Shown: piece after piece, positions 34,838-42,915 of the stretch
How the letters are laid out: each line of letters begins with the position of its first letter
Numbering within the stretch: the first letter of the stretch is position 1
Assembly: GCA_945906765.1 (NCBI GenBank)
Contig: CAMDRF010000016.1
Location: forward strand, 1-43,227
Source of the DNA: Nitrosovibrio sp. Nv4
GTDB taxonomy: Bacteria; Pseudomonadota; Gammaproteobacteria; Burkholderiales; SG8-39
Direction: 5' to 3'
Length of the DNA stretch: 43,227 bases
Notes under the pieces: generated by a model
Seen by the model: only the letters and a program-made list of their open reading frames with translations
The model's database searches: none
What the model was told of the DNA's origin: nothing
Made by a program: the position numbers and the translations under genes

Positions 34838-35955
34838 AAAAGGCGGCCAGTAAGCGGTCCGGCGGCAAGACTGCTCAGTCCAAGAAACTGGTGCCCGCAA
34901 CCAGGGCACCCGCTCCCGTCGATCAAGTGAGCCTGATTGCCGATCTGCGGACGCTCATCCAGTCCGCCCGCCAGCGGATTGCCACGGTCGCCAACTCCAC
35001 AACCACCCTGCTGTTTTGGAATGTGGGCCGCCGCCTGCTCAAGGAGAACCTTCCGCAAGGGCGAGCGGCCTACGGCAAACAGATTCTTGCGACGGTGTCG
35101 CAAGAATTGATGGCGGAGTTCGGCACCGGGTTCAGCTATACCGCCCTCACCCGGATGGCCCGGTTTGCCGGCTGGATGACCGATGACCGAATTCTTGCGT
35201 CACTGTCGCAAGAATTGAGCTGGAGCCACTTCGTCGAGCTGCTCCCGATCAAGGACCCGCTCGCCCGCGATTTTTACGCGGAGATGTGCCGCATCGAGCG
35301 TTGGGATGTGCGCACGCTGCGACTGAAGATCGACGGCATGTTGTTCCAGCGCACCGCGCTTTCCAGAAAGCCGAAGTCCGTCATCGCCTCGGAACTCGCG
35401 CAACTGCGCGATGGACACATGACCCCTGACATCGTCTTTCGCGATCCGTACCTTCTCGATCTGCTGGGACTCACGGGGGCCTACAGCGAGCGCGACCTCG
35501 AGAGCGCCATCCTGCGCGAGATCGAGGGCGTCCTGCTGGAGCTGGGCACCGGCTTCGCCTTCGTCGCCCGGCAAAAGCGCATGAGCGTGGGCAAGGACGA
35601 TTTTCATCTCGATCTGCTCTTCTTCCACCGCCGCCTGCGCCGGCTGATTGCCGTCGAATTGAAACTGGAGTCTTTCCAGCCTGCGCATGTCGGCCAGATG
35701 GAGCTGTACCTGCGCTGGCTGGACAAACACGAACGCGCTCCCGGCGAGGAAGCTCCGATCGGACTCATCCTGTGCGCCTCCGCCGATGCCGAGCAGGTGG
35801 AGCTGCTCGAGCTCGATGCCAAATCCATCCGCGTCAGCGAGTACCTCACCGAGCTGCCGCCGCTGCCGCTGCTCCGCGCCCGCCTGCACCAGGCGATAGA
35901 ACACGCCAGGGAACAGGCGGTCAGGCGACTCCCCAACCCGGAACGTCGGCGATGA
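34834..35955 (+). CDS. DUF1016/YhcG family PD-(D/E)XK nuclease
   Basis: A 373-residue protein with a lysine-rich N-terminal tail, a DUF1016_N domain (IQSARQRIATVANSTTTLLF, FWNVGRRLLKENL, LSQELSWSHFVELLPIKDPL) and a C-terminal nuclease domain. Catalytic residues visible are D260 in DDFHLDLLFFHRRL and E275-L-K277 in IAVELK. The family is often carried in type I restriction loci and is thought to act on DNA; its exact role in restriction is not settled. It overlaps hsdM and the next gene by four bases each. Two near-identical palindromes lie inside its coding sequence. Confidence 0.9.
   Translation: MKKAASKRSGGKTAQSKKLVPATRAPAPVDQVSLIADLRTLIQSARQRIATVANSTTTLLFWNVGRRLLKENLPQGRAAYGKQILATVSQELMAEFGTGFSYTALTRMARFAGWMTDDRILASLSQELSWSHFVELLPIKDPLARDFYAEMCRIERWDVRTLRLKIDGMLFQRTALSRKPKSVIASELAQLRDGHMTPDIVFRDPYLLDLLGLTGAYSERDLESAILREIEGVLLELGTGFAFVARQKRMSVGKDDFHLDLLFFHRRLRRLIAVELKLESFQPAHVGQMELYLRWLDKHERAPGEEAPIGLILCASADAEQVELLELDAKSIRVSEYLTELPPLPLLRARLHQAIEHAREQAVRRLPNPERRR
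35083..35215. repeat. Two matching 25-base palindromes inside the DUF1016 gene
   Basis: The first (35083-35107) has perfect 11-base arms, ATTCTTGCGAC and GTCGCAAGAAT, around a three-base loop. The second (35191-35215) has the same outer nine bases on each arm, ATTCTTGCG and CGCAAGAAT, around seven bases. Both fall in codons for similar peptides (ILATVSQEL and ILASLSQEL), so protein conservation explains part of the match, but not the palindromic symmetry. Confidence 0.6.
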
Positions 35956-36260
35956 CTACCTGCGACGCCACGTCCAAGGCGATCATCAGCCTCGCTCGGG
36001 GCCTGCGTGATCTTCAGCGGCAGGCTGCGCAGCAATACAAGCCGGTGGTTGACAGCATCCTGCGCACCCGCAGCCGCGATATCCGGCACATCGAGCACAC
36101 GCTCGATCGCCTGCTCGACTTCTGCGGCCACGAACCCATGCTGCGGATGTACAAGAATCTCTGTCGTCACTATTGGGACATCGACCCCGCCGCCACCGCC
36201 GACTACGTCAACGCCTACCGCGAATACTGGGATAGCGATGCACAGGAAGGCCAGCCATGA
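35952..36260 (+). CDS. Small helical protein of unknown function within the type I operon
   Basis: A 102-residue protein I do not recognise as a characterised family. It looks all-helical: ATSKAIISLARGLRDLQRQA, then VDSILRTRSRDIRHIEHTLD, and a more conserved-looking end MLRMYKNLCRHYWDID and ATADYVNAYREYWD. Cys and His residues (CDATS, DFCGHE, NLCRHYW) are too scattered for an obvious metal site. It is joined by ATGA overlaps to the DUF1016 nuclease gene upstream and hsdS downstream, so it is made with them and may be a partner of the nuclease or of HsdS. An adapter or inhibitor role is only a guess. Confidence 0.8.
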   Translation: MTTCDATSKAIISLARGLRDLQRQAAQQYKPVVDSILRTRSRDIRHIEHTLDRLLDFCGHEPMLRMYKNLCRHYWDIDPAATADYVNAYREYWDSDAQEGQP

Positions 36261-37636
36261 TCGCTGACCTGAAGCCGTATGCGGAATACAAGGAGTCGGG
36301 GCTGGCGTGGCTCGGGCGGGTGCCGGATCATTGGGAAACGCGGCCCGCATTTGGTGCCTTCGTGCCGAACCACGAGCGTAACCACGGAATGAAGGAAAAG
36401 ACGGTTCTATCTCTCAGCTACGGACGCATCGTCGTCAAGCCGCCAGAGAAGCTCCACGGCTTGGTTCCAGAGTCTTTCGAGACATATCAGATCGTAAATC
36501 CGGGCTACATCGTGCTTCGCACAACTGACCTTCAGAACGATCACACGAGCCTGCGCGTCGGGATGGTACGGGATCGAGGAATCATCACGTCCGCCTATCT
36601 AGCCCTACGTGTGGTGGATGGAGTGATCCCAGAGTTCGGTTACCAATCCCTCAATGTCTGGGACACGAGCAAGGCCATCTATGGTTACGGCTCGGGACTC
36701 CGCCAAAACCTCGACTTCTCGCATTTCAAGAGAATGCCCGTCCCAGTGCCTCCGCCTGAAGAGCAGGCGGCGATTGTGCGGTTTCTGGACTGGGCGAACG
36801 GGCGGCTGGAGCGGGCGATCCGCGCGAAGCGGAAGGTGATTGCGCTCCTCACAGAGCAGAAGCAGGCCATCATCCACCGCGCCGTCACCCGCGGCCTCGA
36901 TCCCTCCGTTCCCCTCAAGCCCTCCGGCATCCCCTGGCTCGGCGACATTCCGCAGCATTGGGAGGTGTTGCGCTCGAAGTACGTCTACCGTGAAGTCGAT
37001 AACCGATCAGCGACTGGCGAAGAGACGCACCTCTCGATGAGCCAGAAGTTCGGACTAATTCCGAGTTCTCAGATTGAGGTCAAGCGCCTTGTTTCTGAGT
37101 CTTACGCTGGCGCGAAATTGTGTGAGAAAGGCGACCTCGTGCTGAATCGGCTCAAGGCTCATCTCGGTGTTTTCGCGCTCGCTCCGGAGCGGGGCCTCGT
37201 GAGCCCTGACTACACCGTCCTTCGCCATGCTCGGGAACTTGAGGATCGGTTCTTCGAGGCGATTTATCGCACACCCGCATGCCGCGTCGAACTTCGCCAG
37301 CGAGCCAAGGGAATCGTTCAGGGCTTCTGGCGGCTTTACACCGACGATTTTTACGATATTCGAGTACCTATCCCGCCGGTTCATGAACAGAAGCGCATCA
37401 TGGTTCAACTCGACATTGACCTCTCCGGCGTGAATACCGCCATCTCCCGCCTCGAACGCGAAATCGAACTCCTCCGCGAATACCGCACGCGTCTCGTCGC
37501 CGATGTTGTGACCGGCAAGCTGGATGTGCACGAGGCGGCGGCGCGGCTGCCCAGCGAAGCCGCAGCCGACACTGTCGAGGACGACACCAATCCGAGCATG
37601 GATCCCGAAGCCGCCGACGAGCAGGCCGCCGTATGA
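36257..37636 (+). CDS. hsdS: Type I restriction-modification system specificity subunit
   Basis: A 459-residue HsdS with two target-recognition domains. Each half opens with a related motif (SGLAWLGRVPDHWE near 14-27 and SGIPWLGDIPQHWEV near 223-237) and closes with a conserved segment (PVPVPPPEEQAAIVRFLD; VPIPPVHEQKRIMVQLD) leading to a long spacer helix (LLTEQKQAIIHRAVTRGLD; LLREYRTRLVADVVTGKLD). It sets the bipartite DNA site for HsdM and HsdR. The C-terminal tail is acidic. ATGA overlaps join it to both neighbours. The recognition sequence cannot be read from the protein by eye. Confidence 0.95.
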   Translation: MIADLKPYAEYKESGLAWLGRVPDHWETRPAFGAFVPNHERNHGMKEKTVLSLSYGRIVVKPPEKLHGLVPESFETYQIVNPGYIVLRTTDLQNDHTSLRVGMVRDRGIITSAYLALRVVDGVIPEFGYQSLNVWDTSKAIYGYGSGLRQNLDFSHFKRMPVPVPPPEEQAAIVRFLDWANGRLERAIRAKRKVIALLTEQKQAIIHRAVTRGLDPSVPLKPSGIPWLGDIPQHWEVLRSKYVYREVDNRSATGEETHLSMSQKFGLIPSSQIEVKRLVSESYAGAKLCEKGDLVLNRLKAHLGVFALAPERGLVSPDYTVLRHARELEDRFFEAIYRTPACRVELRQRAKGIVQGFWRLYTDDFYDIRVPIPPVHEQKRIMVQLDIDLSGVNTAISRLEREIELLREYRTRLVADVVTGKLDVHEAAARLPSEAAADTVEDDTNPSMDPEAADEQAAV

Positions 37637-39099
37637 GCACCGATCGCAACGCCGGGTACCTCGTGGGCTTGGTGCGCGAACTGTGCAAGTTGCCGCGTGA
37701 GACCGAGTGGGTGGAGTTCAAACACAACAACGCCGACCCGCAGGAAATCGGCGAGTACCTGTCGGCCCTGGCCAATGCGGCGGCGCTCAATGGCAAAGCC
37801 TTCGCGTACCTGGTCTGGGGCGTGGACGACAAGACTCACGACATCGTCGGCACCGACTTTTCTCCTGCAGGCACCCGCAAGGGTAATGAGCCGCTGGAAA
37901 CCTGGCTGCTGCGCCTGCTCACGCCGAAGATCCACTTCCGTTTCCACGAGCTGAATGTGGACGGCCTGCCGGTGGTGCTGCTGGAAATCGGCCGCGCCTT
38001 TCGCCATCCGCTGCGCTTCCAGACGGATGAGTTCATCCGCATCGGGGCGGTGAAGAAGCCGCTGAAGGAGGCACCCGACCGTGAACGTGCTCTGTGGCGC
38101 ATCTTCGACCAGACACCCTTCGAGGATCTGATCGCCGTTGAACGCGCAACCGCGGATGATGTGCTGCGATTGCTGGACTATCCAGCCTACTTCGAACTGC
38201 TTGCGCAACCGCTGCCGACTGATCGAGACGGCATCTTGAAGGCTTTAACTTATGATGGCCTGATTCAACTGTGTGAGGCAGGCGGCTGGAACATCACCCA
38301 CTTGGGCGCAATCCTGTTCGCCAAGCGGCTGGACGACTTCCGCACGCTGCGCCGCAAAACCGTGCGGGTGATCCAGTACCGCGGCAGGGGACGCACCGAG
38401 ACCCTGCGGGAACAGGAATTCCACAAAGGCTACGCCTGCGGCTTCGCTGGGCTGATCGACTCAATCAACAGCCTGCTGCCCGCCAACGAGGTCATCGGGC
38501 AGGCCTTGCGCAAGTCCGTGCCGATGTTCCCGGAGTTGGCGGTGCGCGAACTGGTCGCCAATACGCTCATCCACCAGGACTTCTTCGTTACCGGCGCCGG
38601 ACCCATGGTGGAGATTTTCGACGACCGCATGGAGTTCACGAATCCCGGGGAGCCGCTGGTGGACACCCAGCGTTTCGTGGATACCTCGCCGAAATCACGC
38701 AACGAGGTGTTGGCTTCGTTGCTGCGCCGATTCAACATCTGCGAGGAGCGTGGCAGCGGGATAGACAAGGTGGTCGTCCAGATCGAACTGTTCCAGCTCC
38801 CGGCTCCGCTCTTCGAGGTGCCGGAGGGGTTTACCCGAGCCGTGTTGTTTGCGCATCGACCGCTCAAGGACATGGACAAAGCGGACCGGGTGCGAGCGTG
38901 CTATCTCCACGCCTGCTTGAAGTGGGTTATGCGGGGCTATCTGACCAATGCCTCGCTGCGGGAAAGGTTCGGCGTCGAGGAGAAGAACAAGGCAACCGTG
39001 TCACGCTACATTCGCGAGGCAGTCGAGGCCGACATGATCAAACCATTCGATGAAGATGCAGCCCGGAAGCTGATGAAGTATGTCCCGTTCTGGGCTTGA
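37633..39099 (+). CDS. AlbA_2 (Schlafen-like) / HATPase_c_4 putative DNA-binding protein
   Basis: A 488-residue protein. The N-terminal AlbA_2 domain shows WVEFKHNN and IGEYLSALANAAALNGKAFAYLVW cut across two elements, with LEIGRAFRHPLRF as the usual last strand. The C-terminal half has an HATPase_c_4 domain: AVRELVANTLIHQDF near 303-317 is the N-box, and SGIDKVV with FTNPGEPLVD gives the G boxes. A final winged-helix-like segment (LTNASLRERFGVEEKNKATV) follows. Such proteins are common passengers in type I loci and are suspected regulators or defence effectors. It overlaps hsdS by ATGA and separates hsdS from hsdR. Confidence 0.88.
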   Translation: MSTDRNAGYLVGLVRELCKLPRETEWVEFKHNNADPQEIGEYLSALANAAALNGKAFAYLVWGVDDKTHDIVGTDFSPAGTRKGNEPLETWLLRLLTPKIHFRFHELNVDGLPVVLLEIGRAFRHPLRFQTDEFIRIGAVKKPLKEAPDRERALWRIFDQTPFEDLIAVERATADDVLRLLDYPAYFELLAQPLPTDRDGILKALTYDGLIQLCEAGGWNITHLGAILFAKRLDDFRTLRRKTVRVIQYRGRGRTETLREQEFHKGYACGFAGLIDSINSLLPANEVIGQALRKSVPMFPELAVRELVANTLIHQDFFVTGAGPMVEIFDDRMEFTNPGEPLVDTQRFVDTSPKSRNEVLASLLRRFNICEERGSGIDKVVVQIELFQLPAPLFEVPEGFTRAVLFAHRPLKDMDKADRVRACYLHACLKWVMRGYLTNASLRERFGVEEKNKATVSRYIREAVEADMIKPFDEDAARKLMKYVPFWA

Positions 39100-39106
39100 G
39101 TTTTAA

Positions 39107-39216
39107 TTGACGGGTAATTGATAGAAGGCTCGTTTGACGGACGCGACAGACATTGGCATCTAATGAAAACAATGAGTTGCAATAGATGTTTTGGTTGATG
39201 GGTAATTGATGAGAGG
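39107..39216 (+). repeat. Pair of 22-base direct repeats before hsdR
   Basis: TTGACGGGTAATTGATAGAA with GG (39107-39128) and TTGATGGGTAATTGATGAGA with GG (39195-39216) differ at only three or four positions. Each is followed about seven bases later by a TTG codon and a short Thr/Asp-rich reading frame; only the second opens hsdR. The 123-base spacer is the most AT-rich stretch of the island. It looks like a duplicated translation-initiation region. Confidence 0.65.
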
Positions 39217-39222
39217 GACCGC

Positions 39223-42200
39223 TTGACCACCGACACCAGCGAGAAGGGCCTCGAAACGCTGATCATGCGCCACATGACCGGCACGGACGGCCTTGCCGTC
39301 ACGCCGGGCGTCATGGCCGAGCGGCCCGCGCCCTACGGCGGCACGGGCTATTTCGCGGGCAGCGCGAAGGACTATGACCGTGCCCACGCGCTTGACGTGT
39401 TGCAACTCTTCGCCTTCCTGCGCGCCACCCAGCCTGAGCCTTTTAAGAAGCTGGCGATGGCCGACGCGGGCGACTCCAAGGACATCGAGCGCCTGAAGTT
39501 CCTCGCGCGCCTCTCGTCCGAGATCGGCAAGCGCGGCGTGATCGATGTGCTGCGCAAGGGCGTGGACCACGGGCCGGTGCGCTTCGACCTCTTTTACGGC
39601 ACGCCTTCGGAGGGCAACGCTAAGGCGCAAGCGCTGCACGCGCAGAACCGCTTCTCGATCACGCGCCAGTTGGCCTACAGCATGGACGAGACGCGCCGCG
39701 CGCTCGACCTTGGTCTGTTCATCAACGGTCTGCCCATCGCCACTTTTGAGTTGAAGAACAGCCTGACAAAGCAGACGGTGGAGGACGCGGTGGAGCAGTA
39801 TCGCCGTGACCGCGATCCGCGCGAGCGGCTGTTCGGGTTCGGCCGCTGCGTGGTGCACTTCGCGGTGGACGACAGCGAGGTGCGCATGTGCACCGAACTC
39901 AAGGCCAAGGGCTCGTGGTTCCTGCCCCTCAACAAAGGCTTCAACGATGGTGCGGGCAATCCGCCCAACCCGCAGGGCCTCAAGACCGATTACCTCTGGA
40001 AGGTGCTGCTCACCCCGGCGGGGCTGACCGACATCCTCGAGAACTACGCCCAGATCGTCGAGACGAAGCATGCGAAGACGGGCAAGAAGAAGCCCAGCCA
40101 GGTGTTTCCGCGCTACCACCAGCTCGGCGTGGTGCGCAAGGCTCTCGCCGAAGTGCAAGCCCACGGCGCGGGCAAGCGCTATTTGATCCAGCACTCGGCG
40201 GGGAGCGGCAAGTCGAACTCCATCGCCTGGCTCGCGCACCAGCTCATTGGCGTCAAACGCAGCGGCAAGGAAGTCTTTGACTCGGTGATTGTGGTCACCG
40301 ACCGGCGCATCCTCGACGACCAGATTCAGAAGACCATCAGGCAATTCATGCAGGTGGGCGCGACGGTGGGCCACGCGGAGGGCTCGGGCGACCTGCGCAA
40401 GTTCATCGAGGAAGGAAAGAAGATCATCGTCTCGACGGTGCAGAAGTTCCCCTTCATCCTAGACGAGATCGCTACCGAAGGCGGCAAGACCTTCGCTATC
40501 GTCATCGACGAGGCGCATTCGAGCCAGGGCGGCAAGACTTCTGCGGCGATGAGCAAGGCGCTGGGCGACGCTGCGGAGGGTGACGACGAGGAGAAGGACC
40601 CGGAAGATACGGTGAACGAGGCCCTTGAGCAGCGCATGGCGGCGCGCAAGATGCTGACCAACGCCAGCTACTTCGCCTTCACCGCCACGCCCAAGAACAA
40701 GACGCTGGAGATGTTCGGCGAAGCTCTGCCCCCCGACGCCCAGGGCAAGGTCAAGCACCAGCCCTTCCACAGCTACACCATGAAGCAGGCGATCGAGGAG
40801 CGCTTCATCCTCGATGTGCTCAAGACCTACACGCCGGTGGACAGCTACTACAAGCTGGTGAAGAAGATCGAGAGCGACCCGGAGTTCGACACCAGGAAGG
40901 CGAAGAAGAAGCTGCGCCGCTACGTGGAGAGCCACGATCACGCGATCCGGCTCAAGGCCGAGATCATGGTGGACCACTTCCACGAGCAGGTGCTCGCGGC
41001 CGGGAGGATCGGCGGGCAGGCACGGGCGATGGTGGTGACCAGCGGCATCGAGCGCGCCGTGCAGTACTACAACGCGGTGAAGGCGTATCTCCTGGAGCGC
41101 AAGAGCCCGTATCAGGCCATCGTCGCCTTCTCGGGGCAGCACGAGTACGGCGGGACCAAGGTGAGCGAACCGTCGCTCAACGGTTTTTCGAGCGGCGACA
41201 TCGCCGAGAAGATCCAGAGCGACCCGTACCGCTTTCTGATCTGTGCCGACAAATTCCAGACGGGCTACGACGAACCGCTCCTGCACACGATGTACGTGGA
41301 CAAGCCGCTCTCGGGGATCAAGGCGGTGCAAACGCTCTCGCGGCTCAACCGCGCGCATCCACAGAAGCACGACTGCTTCGTCCTCGACTTCCAGAACAAC
41401 AGTGAGGCGATCACCTTCGCCTTCCAGGACTACTACCGCACCACACTGCTCGCGGAAGAGACCGACCCCAACAAGCTCCACGACCTGAAGGCGGCGCTGG
41501 ACAGCGCGCAGGTGTATTCACCGGAGCAGGAGCAGCAGGTGGTCGAATTGTTCCTCGGTGGTGCTGACCGCGACAAGCTCGATCCGATTCTCGATGCCTG
41601 CGTGGTTGCCTACACGGGCACGCTCGATGAGGACCAGCAGGTGCAGTTCAAGGGCAAGGCGAAGACCTTCTGCCGCACCTACGACTTCCTCGCCTCGGTG
41701 ATGCCATACAGAAACCCCGAGTGGGAGAAGCTTTCAATTCTGCTGAACCTGCTCACGCCCAAGCTGCCGGCGCCAAAGGAGGAGGACCTCGCCAAGGGCA
41801 TCCTCGAAGCCATCGACATGGACAGCTACCGCGTCGAGAAGAAGGCGGCAATGAAGATCGCGTTAGCGGATCAGGACGCGGAGATTGAACCCGTCCCAAC
41901 TGATGGCGCAGGAGGCAAGCCCGAACCCGAACTCGACCAGCTCAGTAACATCCTCAAGACCTTCAACGACCAATTCGGCACACTCTTCACAGACGCGGAC
42001 CATGTCGCGAAGCGCATTCGCGATGACATTGCCCCCAAGGTTGCCGCCGACAAGGCCTATCAGAACGCCAAGGAGAACACGCCGCACACCGCGCGCATGG
42101 CCCACGACCAGGCGCTGGGCAAGGTGATGCAGCTGCTGCTCAAGGACGACACGCAGGTCTACAAGCAGTTCGTCGAGAATGAGTCGTTCCGGCGCTTCGT

Positions 42201-42234
42201 CGGCGACATGGTGTATTCGCTTACAAGCCAGTGA
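39223..42234 (+). CDS. hsdR: Type I restriction-modification system endonuclease/translocase subunit
   Basis: A 1003-residue HsdR. The N-terminal nuclease domain (about 1-210) includes RFDLFYGTPSEGN and the E176-L-K178 catalytic element in TFELKNS. The SF2 motor has Walker A HSAGSGKSNSIAW near 324-336, DEAH box VIDEAHSSQGG at 427-437 and motif III AFTATPKN; motif VI is QTLSRLNRAHP. The C-terminal helical domain (KIALADQDAE to the end) docks on the methylase. The start is TTG at 39223 with GAGAGG upstream. Complete: the system should be able to cut, although it is not four-base coupled to the preceding gene. Confidence 0.95.
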   Translation: MTTDTSEKGLETLIMRHMTGTDGLAVTPGVMAERPAPYGGTGYFAGSAKDYDRAHALDVLQLFAFLRATQPEPFKKLAMADAGDSKDIERLKFLARLSSEIGKRGVIDVLRKGVDHGPVRFDLFYGTPSEGNAKAQALHAQNRFSITRQLAYSMDETRRALDLGLFINGLPIATFELKNSLTKQTVEDAVEQYRRDRDPRERLFGFGRCVVHFAVDDSEVRMCTELKAKGSWFLPLNKGFNDGAGNPPNPQGLKTDYLWKVLLTPAGLTDILENYAQIVETKHAKTGKKKPSQVFPRYHQLGVVRKALAEVQAHGAGKRYLIQHSAGSGKSNSIAWLAHQLIGVKRSGKEVFDSVIVVTDRRILDDQIQKTIRQFMQVGATVGHAEGSGDLRKFIEEGKKIIVSTVQKFPFILDEIATEGGKTFAIVIDEAHSSQGGKTSAAMSKALGDAAEGDDEEKDPEDTVNEALEQRMAARKMLTNASYFAFTATPKNKTLEMFGEALPPDAQGKVKHQPFHSYTMKQAIEERFILDVLKTYTPVDSYYKLVKKIESDPEFDTRKAKKKLRRYVESHDHAIRLKAEIMVDHFHEQVLAAGRIGGQARAMVVTSGIERAVQYYNAVKAYLLERKSPYQAIVAFSGQHEYGGTKVSEPSLNGFSSGDIAEKIQSDPYRFLICADKFQTGYDEPLLHTMYVDKPLSGIKAVQTLSRLNRAHPQKHDCFVLDFQNNSEAITFAFQDYYRTTLLAEETDPNKLHDLKAALDSAQVYSPEQEQQVVELFLGGADRDKLDPILDACVVAYTGTLDEDQQVQFKGKAKTFCRTYDFLASVMPYRNPEWEKLSILLNLLTPKLPAPKEEDLAKGILEAIDMDSYRVEKKAAMKIALADQDAEIEPVPTDGAGGKPEPELDQLSNILKTFNDQFGTLFTDADHVAKRIRDDIAPKVAADKAYQNAKENTPHTARMAHDQALGKVMQLLLKDDTQVYKQFVENESFRRFVGDMVYSLTSQ

Positions 42235-42391
42235 TGAGTAACGGGCGACACGTGCTAACAGCCAATTCGATCCGGTGCACCTCGGCGTGGTGCTGGCGGA
42301 GGACTTGCGGGAACTGGCGCAGGCGATGCTGGCCAATCTTCACCACGCTGCTGATCCGTCCAAGGAGATTGTCGGCGACGTGGCGCTGTAA
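42234..42391 (+). pseudogene. Small gene between hsdR and yhaV, apparently frameshifted
   Basis: ATG at 42234 overlaps the hsdR stop and opens NGRHVLTANS. The next codons then make sense only after a change of frame, which reads FDPVHLGVVLAEDLRELAQ and AMLANLHHAADPSKEIVGDVAL to TAA at 42389-42391, overlapping the yhaV ATG. The second part looks like a real helical protein end. Either a single-base change has split a gene of about 53 codons, or only its end survives. It stands where the antitoxin of a YhaV pair would be, but it does not resemble PrlF/SohA. Confidence 0.5.
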
Positions 42392-42915
42392 TGCTGCGCC
42401 ACGGTTGGACGCTGCTGTTCCACGAATGTCTGGTCGAGCAACTGCGCAAGCTGAAGTCAGCGGCCGACCGGGCTGAGTCAGCCGATTCCACGGGGTTCGA
42501 AGCCAACGCCAACGTCAAGTTGTTTCGCGCCCTCGGTCAGTTGACCCTGGAGACGGTACCCGGCGATCCATCCCGGGAAGATTTCCGGCGGGGCAACACG
42601 ATGGGATCGAGCTACCGTCATTGGCGCCGTGCGAAACTCGGGCGCCGCTTCCGCCTGTTCTTTCGTTACGATTCCAAGGTCCGGGTAATCGTGTTCGCCT
42701 GGGTCAACGACGAGCAAACGCTGCGCTCCAGCGGCCGCAAGTCGGATCCGTATATCGTATTCCAGAAGATGCTGGATCGTGGACATCCACCCGATGGATG
42801 GGGCGCGTTGCTGGCGGAGGCGCGATCTGAGTCGCCGCTGGGCGGTGGTGTGACGTGTCGTAAAATAGTAGTTTTGGCGACACGTTCTCTTGACGTGTCG
42901 CCGCCAGCGACCTAA
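42391..42915 (+). CDS. yhaV: YhaV family type II toxin (RelE-like mRNA interferase)
   Basis: A 174-residue YhaV-like toxin. HGWTLLFHECLVEQLRKL begins the fold; VPGDPSREDFRRGNTMGS, YRHWRRAKLGRRFRLFFRYD and VIVFAWVNDEQTLRSSGRKS are the diagnostic run, with the RLFFRYD arginine kept, and VFQKMLDRGHPPDGWGALLAEA closes the family region. In Escherichia coli YhaV is an RNase neutralised by PrlF. The last 25 residues here (after LLAEAR) overlap the Fic promoter-operator and have no match. Upstream is a damaged short gene instead of prlF, so it may be an orphan or have an unrecognised antitoxin. Confidence 0.87.
   Translation: MLRHGWTLLFHECLVEQLRKLKSAADRAESADSTGFEANANVKLFRALGQLTLETVPGDPSREDFRRGNTMGSSYRHWRRAKLGRRFRLFFRYDSKVRVIVFAWVNDEQTLRSSGRKSDPYIVFQKMLDRGHPPDGWGALLAEARSESPLGGGVTCRKIVVLATRSLDVSPPAT

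Noticed and set aside
39160-40374. Open frame antisense to the hsdR start
   Set aside because: Shadow of hsdR third-position GC bias. It has no homology and no ribosome binding site.
42616-42830. Overlapping open frames within yhaV
   Set aside because: Alternate-frame readings of the toxin gene without homology.
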